In this document: one piece after another, positions 57,973-64,000 of the stretch
Layout: every line of letters starts with the position of its first letter
How positions within the stretch are numbered: position 1 is the stretch's first letter
Source: Sepiola atlantica
Lineage: Eukaryota > Mollusca > Cephalopoda > Sepiida > Sepiolidae
DNA length: 64,000 nt
Direction: 5' to 3'
NCBI GenBank assembly: GCA_963556195.1
Contig: OY744533.1
Span: 52,653,308-52,717,307, forward strand
The notes under the pieces: model-generated
The model's input: only the letters and a program-made list of their open reading frames with translations
The model's database searches: none
Told to the model about the DNA's origin: nothing
Made by a program: the position numbers and the translations under genes

Positions 57973-58265
57973 ACCTTGGGATCACCAACGACAAGGTAGC
58001 TATTTCCTATCTTTGAGAATCTATTTTCGTCATCTGAGACGTCAACTCCCTCTTTCGTGACATAATCGTTTCTTATTCCGTCACAGTTACCGCAGATCCC
58101 TGTCAATTTGTTTCTAAAGATGGCAGGCACTTTAACTGTAACCCTGCTAATTCCGTCGTATTTAACTTCCAGCCCTAAACTTGTGGTTAGAATTAGCCAG
58201 ATGCCGGTTAGTTTAACCGTGTACTGTGGGGTAACGACCGGAAGATTTCTATTCTCTCCATTGAC
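57973..58265 (-). CDS. Exon: C-terminal half of a VWF type D domain
   Basis: The 97 codons start in phase 0 (VNGENRNLPV) and end in phase 2 (GDPK plus GT). Residues 31-50, GLEVKYDGISRVTVKVPAIF, are the classic VWD strand pair before the cysteine motif. The region TGICGNCDG (residues 55-63) replaces the usual CGLCGNYDG: the first cysteine is Thr55, and a new cysteine sits at residue 61 where Tyr or Phe is usual. Then come IRNDYVT and GNSYLVVGDP, typical of the domain end. The acceptor follows a T-rich tract (ttttttattacag) and the donor is gtaagt. The N-terminal VWD half (the GDPH...FDG part) must lie on an exon beyond 64000. This is the exon furthest upstream that I can find. Homology is clear by motif; the exact family is inferred. 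Confidence 0.88.
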
Positions 58266-58357
58266 CTGTAATAAAAAAAGTGCATTTTATAAGCTGTTAA
58301 AAGTATCTAGGTCAACCCTTGTGGGTTTCCCGATATTAAGATATCAAAATATGTAAG

Positions 58358-58579
58358 TGTTGTGGCCTTAAAGGACCGAAAAGAAGATAAGACAACAAGG
58401 GGGTAGAGTTAACAAGAGTATTTACAAAAAGTACAGAAGTAATGAGTTGTCATAGACTGTTTCCAGCTTCGTCATAGCGACTCTCTCTGTGTCAGGAAGA
58501 GTGCATGTGTATAACGGTAACGGTAAACTAGTTAGGTAGTTACGTAGACTAATCGGTACGAAGATGGGTATTGACAACA
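58358..58579. mobile_element. LTR-like segment
   Basis: Starts TGTTGTGG and ends GACAACA, similar in size and ends to the solo LTR at 15142-15351 (reverse strand) with patchy internal similarity, for example 'taacaag.gtatt.ac' and 'ctctctgtgtc'. I find no matching target duplication, so the call is tentative. Confidence 0.35.
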
Positions 58580-59079
58580 GCATATTAAAACCTTAGAACT
58601 TAACATTTTTTATGAGGACCATTCGAGTTTCAATAAGTTCGAATTCCTTAGCAATTATTTCCATAATTACACTTTCAGATGAAATGGAACGTTTAGTATT
58701 TGGCATAGTATATAAGCATCACAAGAGACATCCATCTTAATTTCCCCTCACACTATTTTCTCCTAACATTTCCCATCTCCCTGGATTACTTTATACGTTC
58801 TGCTATATATAAGGCTCTTTTTATCTTTCCAATAAAGCTTGATATACCAAATGATTAAATACGTTGTATTCGACCGAAATATCAGTTCTACTTTAATGAT
58901 GTCTTTATATTCTTATTTCTACTAGTGTGTTGTAATGCTTATCAACGATTCCATATATCAAACATTTCATAAGGAATAATGAGAAGTGAATTTATCAGTG
59001 AACATATACCTTTATATATACTAATGAGTCACTACTGACCAAAGCGAAAACCCATTCGATGATAAGGGTCAATGAAGTT

Positions 59080-59600
59080 GTCAGTTGGATAAAGAACAGT
59101 AGTACAAAAGTATTGGAGTTGACGGTCAGAATTTCATTACTAAATAAGATGCATTGACAAGCATTTGTTGACACTAGACTTGAAGAAGACAATGTTGTAG
59201 TCAGATGAGAATCAGTCTCGAAGTATTGTGTTCTACATATGGAATGTTCTTGGAAAGACATTCTAGAAGTTCTGTTTTGTTTTTCTTACATACTGGAAGA
59301 GACGGAAGTTATTTGCAGTGGTGGTAGCTAGACGAGTTCTTGCTGTGAATGTTTTACAGATAAACTAGAGATCGGGAATCAATCTACTATGAAATTAATT
59401 ATATAGTAAAGAAAGACTAGCAACATCACTTCTGTAAGAAGAGAGAGGTAGGGAAGGCAAGTGATAATCCTCCACTAGATTGTGAAGTCGAGTTTGTACT
59501 CTGTCTAGATGTGGGAGAAGTAATCCATCTTAAGACATATCTGATTGTTATACGGATAGAGCATTGCATGAGGAGTCAGTTACTTCACGTGTTCTTTCTC
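59080..59600 (-). pseudogene. CR1/L2-like reverse transcriptase 3' end
   Basis: Minus frames TARTRLATTTANNFRLF, FPRTFHM and SDYNIVFFKSSVN, with KMDYFSHI upstream near 59530. Broken by stops. Confidence 0.65.
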
Positions 59601-61769
59601 TCTTTCGATTTTGCGGGGATATTTTCCAAACGATAGCGAACAATGGCGTATTAGTGTCGATGCTCCGTTAGAATCGATGAAGTGAAGGCGATTGGATACC
59701 CAAAACGACTAAACAGTCTTTGTAGAGATCGATAACGCTTATGTCTCCATACTGAAAGCAGTTTTATTAAATGTTCATCTTTATGAATGAGAAATAGCAG
59801 ACAACGGTATTGTTATGTTATAAAAATGCCTTTTCGAATTTTACCGAACTGGAAAAGATTTAAGTAATCAAAGACAGATACTAGTACACTTCGCAAACTT
59901 TATGACACCATGCCTCGTAGCAGATTAATATGCAGGCTGGTCAGCTGAGTAGAGCCAGCAAAAGGACGCCTGATTCATACGGCATTGAAATCCCAACTAT
60001 TCTAGATACGCGAAAAATGTATGTGGGCGCATTTCGAATAGCTGTATTCATACGCCAAGGCATTCTATTAGTCGATAAGCTAATTACTACGCGCTTAATG
60101 CTGTCTGTTTACATAAATGGAAAATAGTGCATCAAAACATGCGACTCTTGCATTACTCCCTGCTTAGGCGTATAACCGATAAAAACAAATATATTCTTTA
60201 CTGATGGTTGTAGTTTAAAGAACACGTTTTAGAAAACCTGTAAGTTGAAACAGGGAAAAGGTGACTTTTCAATTGGTATAAATGTCTGTGTTTTGCTAAA
60301 ACGCCATTTTAAGTTAATAAAACTGTTAATTTAAACAAGCTTGTATTCATGAGAATGGATATTTAGACATGTCTAAACCAGCGTGCAAGTCATCAGATGT
60401 CCACAACTTTGGTGCGACTACAACATACTAGAGCTGGACGAGGTCATTGTAGCTGCATTAATAAATAATATTCCATACACACAACGACGGTGACTCCAAA
60501 TGTAAATACCACGTGTCTTTAGTCCCAGAACAAGCTAAAACTAGGCATACCATATACCACGATGATTAAAATAGATCGACGGCACGAAAATCATTCGTCG
60601 CGACAGGCGTATCCAATTACAAGAGTGTTACGAAAACGAATAACTGGACGCTATAAAAAAACTAGAAGTTCGAGAAAAGAATATGATGGCGCATGATGTT
60701 TTTTGTGCCCGCATTCATGCTCGGTGCTCGAAGTGTGGGTATGGTGTCAATTACGCAGGGGCAATCATCTGGAATTTATTTGGCAGACCCGGGAATACAT
60801 GGCTTTAAAGAGAATACTTTAGATCATTGAAGACAAAGTAATCCGCAAGGTGGTCAGCATCATAACTATTGAACTTACAATGGTTTGAAACTGTTAGAAG
60901 CTCTTACCAAAAAAGTAAGTAGTATAGCGCTAAAACTCAAAACAAGAGATGCTCGTATTGCGGCCAGAAAGACGAACAACGCCGTTTTCAATAACGATCT
61001 CTATGGCTTAATGAGCCTAGCCTATTCAGTGCTAAAACGCGAGTGATTATTTCTATTTTGCTTGTCACACGTAATCAATACACATAAATACTTTTGTTCC
61101 GACTTACCCTTGTTCTTTCTCACATCCAATTTCTGCACGCCTGACATAAATGAACCCTTTTATGGCGGCGATAAGACAATTTCCACCACTTTATTTAGGT
61201 TCTTTCCTATCACGTCCGCTGCACCCACAACCCAGACACTTTCAAATTTGAGCAGGACATGATAACATTTATTGGTTTCAAAATAACAACAAACAACCAC
61301 CAAAGACATGCATGAAGGCAATCCTGGATTTCTCAACAGCCTAAAAATCACTAACACGCGTTAATTGTTCGGACGAGTAAACTAGGTCTCTTACACCGTC
61401 AATATGGCAGAAATTATTTATTCCGTCTTCTGTTCCTAGATACTCCTAGTTACCAAAAAATGAATACAGTCACTGCAATCAGTATGCCACATCGAAACAA
61501 TTGCTCCTCAACTATATACTATGATCCGCGACTATTCATTCTAATGTACATGCACCAATTTCCTTCATTAGAAAAGATCAGGGCCTGATCTTTAAATGGA
61601 CAGAATGAGGGGACAGATTAAAGATCAACAGATTCACTTCATCGAGTAACCGGAAGTGACGAAATCACAGCGAACATAAACATTTTGTCGTCCCGTAAAA
61701 AGCTTCAATGAAGATGAGCGTACGATGACAATTAAATAATTCGCGATACATGCCGTCTCTCACCCTCTA

Positions 61770-61809
<40 letters not shown>

Positions 61810-61878
61810 CTCTGATACAGTAGCCGATGTTTAGAACCTATTTCTGTCTCTCTCTCTCTGATACAAAGCCCCAGCTCT

Positions 61879-61882
<4 letters not shown>

Positions 61883-61947
<65 letters not shown>
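61883..61947. repeat. (TA)n array with preceding CT-rich tract
   Basis: TA array preceded by (CT)n at about 61765-61860. Confidence 0.9.
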
Positions 61948-61952
<5 letters not shown>

Positions 61953-63780
61953 AATGGTTTCTTGTAATAGACCATTTCTGTCTGAACTAATAAATCTTCA
62001 TTGAAATTATTCTCTGCATCGTGTGAAATCAGTGTCGAGAAAACCTGAGTTATCAATAGAGTATACGATGTTATACACCCCTACGACGTCACAACATGGC
62101 ATAACCCTAATCCATAACCCAACAGAACCCTATCACAATAGTTGATCGTTACTCTTAGTTGAAAACCGTGGAAGGTTGAAAAAGCGAGGTTTCGATATTA
62201 GTTATGTCACTCGATCGAACATTTGTCACGTTCGTTTTTTTCCCTGAAAACGAAAATTCAAAATTCACCTCACCAGTCACACAACATTTTATAAAATTCT
62301 AAGGCGCACACCACTACCAATCCGCAATGGATACTTTTTTTCCTTCTTGTTGATTATTATCATGCCTGGTCTTTTATCTTGGATGAGTTTGTTTATTTGT
62401 ATTTAAATTTCACAGACGAATTTAAAGGCTTTTGTTTTCCCATATTGACCCCGTTTTGTGTCTGTGTCATTTGTTTACATGTTCAATGCGTAATCGTGTG
62501 TAAAAGTGGACTACTTACCAAACGTCCCATGTTCCTTCTAGGTGTTATACTATAGACTACGCCCCCCCCCCCTCCAGAGCCGAGGAAATAATAAACAAAA
62601 AAGCTATCGGAAGTAAAGTAAGTAAAAAGACAATAGAGGTCGCCGATGTCTTTGAATTCTCTTAACAGTAGCACACCTCACACTTTGTGGTTAATTCCGC
62701 TTATCAGTCACTCTGGAAAAGCAGACCAGGCGTTTTAGGAGTGTCCGAGTCATTTCCGCTTATCGGTGACTAAACAAAAAGACCGGATATGGGATTAGCG
62801 GTCGTTAGTTTAGATGTTTCGGAGTCAGAGTTGTTTGCAACAGTTTGAATTTTAAGACAGTTTACGGCAGTTGACGAGTTTGCGTTAGTTTTGCAGCAGT
62901 TTTGCGACTCGAAGAGGATACGATCAGATCAGAGCAGATTGGCGCAGACCCGTCATTAGTTGACTTAAACCTAGCGACGATGATGCATCGACAGGTGAAT
63001 TATCTTACCCGAGACATAGACACTAGCGTTTGGGGGTCTCTTTCTTTTACGCGTCAGTATCACACACACTCAGAGCACGACTGATTTATACAAAATGGAT
63101 CGGAGTTTGCGTTCTTTCTTGTGGATTGACATTGTTTTGTTTTTCTCAACTCGTAAACAAGTGCTTGTGTCCTCGGAGATCGCTAGGACGATGCGACGGC
63201 CAGAATGACGAGAGATGAAGGCGAACAGAAAACTACGGCACAAAGCGTTGGGGTTGGCGGCGATTGTCCAGAGGAACGCACATTGTCTTACATAGGCTAG
63301 CTTGCTTCATTCATTTATTATGTGGTTTACTGTTTCGTTCACTTGTCCACATCATCTACATTTGCTGCTTTTTCGGTCCTGTTTATCGTAGTTTTTATGT
63401 AGCTTGTTCTGATCCAGTTATCTTTTGCGGCTGTTACTAGCGATTTCGTTTTTATGTGCTTGTGTCCTGTCCCTAGCCATGTCCATGTATTCTCGTGATA
63501 AATTTCTTTAGTCCATCTTTCTCATTTTAATTTTCTATCTGATCTCAGTATTATTAACTTTATCACTGCCTTTAGCGGCAGTAATCAGTCTTTCTATACT
63601 TTATGTATTTTCTAGTCCTTTAATTGTATAGTAAGGCAATCTTCAATACTTAACAGTACTCTCCATCATTCCTTACATTTTTACATAGTTGGTTAGTATT
63701 ATCTTTCGTATGTAGTGTATTTGATAAAGGCCTTCAGGTCTTTTTGTTATCAAGTTTATAAAACGTTCAGAGCATTTATT

Positions 63781-64000
63781 CGTTTTATTAGGTTTAAATT
63801 ATAGAATTTTGTTTTAATGAGTTTACTATTACTAAATCTTCTTTTTACTGTATCTTTCAACCATCTATTATATCTCTCAAATGATTATTCGTTTTATTAG
63901 GTTTAAATTATAGAATTTTGTTTTAATGAGTTTACTATTACTATATTCTCTTTTTACTGTATCTTTCAACCATCTATTATATCTCTCAAATGATTATTCG
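63781..64000. repeat. 109-bp tandem repeat reaching the window end
   Basis: The segment starting 'cgttttattaggtttaaatt' at 63781 recurs at 63890 with two or three changes, and a third copy begins at 63999. The array continues beyond the window. Confidence 0.85.

Larger units (their letters stand above)
58266..64000 (-). other. Intron upstream of the VWD exon (partial)
   Basis: No exon of the N-terminal VWD half was found. Contains an LTR-like segment (58358-58579), a CR1/L2-like end (59080-59600), a CT-rich tract (61765-61860), (TA)n (61883-61947), a short C run (62562-62571) and a 109-bp tandem repeat at the window edge. 59600-61760 and 61950-63770 have moderate GC and several open frames, none of which I recognise. 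Confidence 0.55.

Noticed and set aside
59930..60127. 65-codon plus-strand open frame
   Set aside because: No family feature, and the surrounding 59.6-61.1 kb shows no consistent protein similarity by eye.

Overview
This looks like intronic DNA from an animal genome, most likely a mollusc and plausibly a cephalopod. It is AT-rich, with more than twenty (TA)n arrays, many decayed non-LTR retrotransposon ends, tRNA-derived SINEs and long satellite-like arrays. The taxonomic guess rests on general character (CR1/L2-like, Penelope-like and SINE families beside TA arrays), not on a species marker. Almost every ATG-initiated open frame here is noise or repeat-derived.

I can support one host gene. 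It lies on the minus strand, and 13 internal exons run from about 58.3 kb down to 0.9 kb. In transcript order they encode the C-terminal half of a von Willebrand factor D domain (57973-58265), a C8 domain (50443-50708), a trypsin-inhibitor-like TIL domain (43059-43249), a TILa/EGF-like cysteine module (36566-36746), then nine EGF-like domains, each on one symmetric phase 1-1 exon. Every exon has AG/GT borders and the phases match across all junctions (2-2, 1-1, 0-0, then 1-1 throughout). The 1909 coding bases read through without a stop for 636 codons plus one base. The gene continues past both window ends. The product should be a secreted or cell-surface mosaic protein of the zonadhesin / IgGFc-binding protein / gel-forming mucin type with an EGF tail.

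Layout by position: 0-24 kb holds the EGF exons, whose flanking intron sequence has been copied with them, plus SINEs, (TA)n arrays, a solo LTR and retrotransposon fragments. 24-31 kb is a satellite block in the intron that separates the VWD/C8/TIL part from the EGF part: (ATC)n, 34-bp and 27-bp VNTRs, a dimeric ~338-bp satellite, tandem SINE-like units with a U2 snRNA-like head, and a 52-bp array. 32-36.5 kb has a dead mariner and a ~99-bp higher-order array that ends about 90 bp from an exon. 38-50 kb has (TA)n arrays, a Tc1-like element inserted in a (TA)n tract, and a tRNA-like SINE with a complete hammerhead ribozyme fold. 50-58 kb has CR1-like fragments and a ~180-bp tandem repeat whose units carry an ETS/CRE-like composite site. 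58-64 kb shows no exon.

The observations I rate highest are the intronic hammerhead ribozyme attached to a tRNA-like SINE (49063-49108, minus), the SINE-like family with a U2 snRNA-like head, and the EGF exon amplification with variable Notch-type glycosylation sites.
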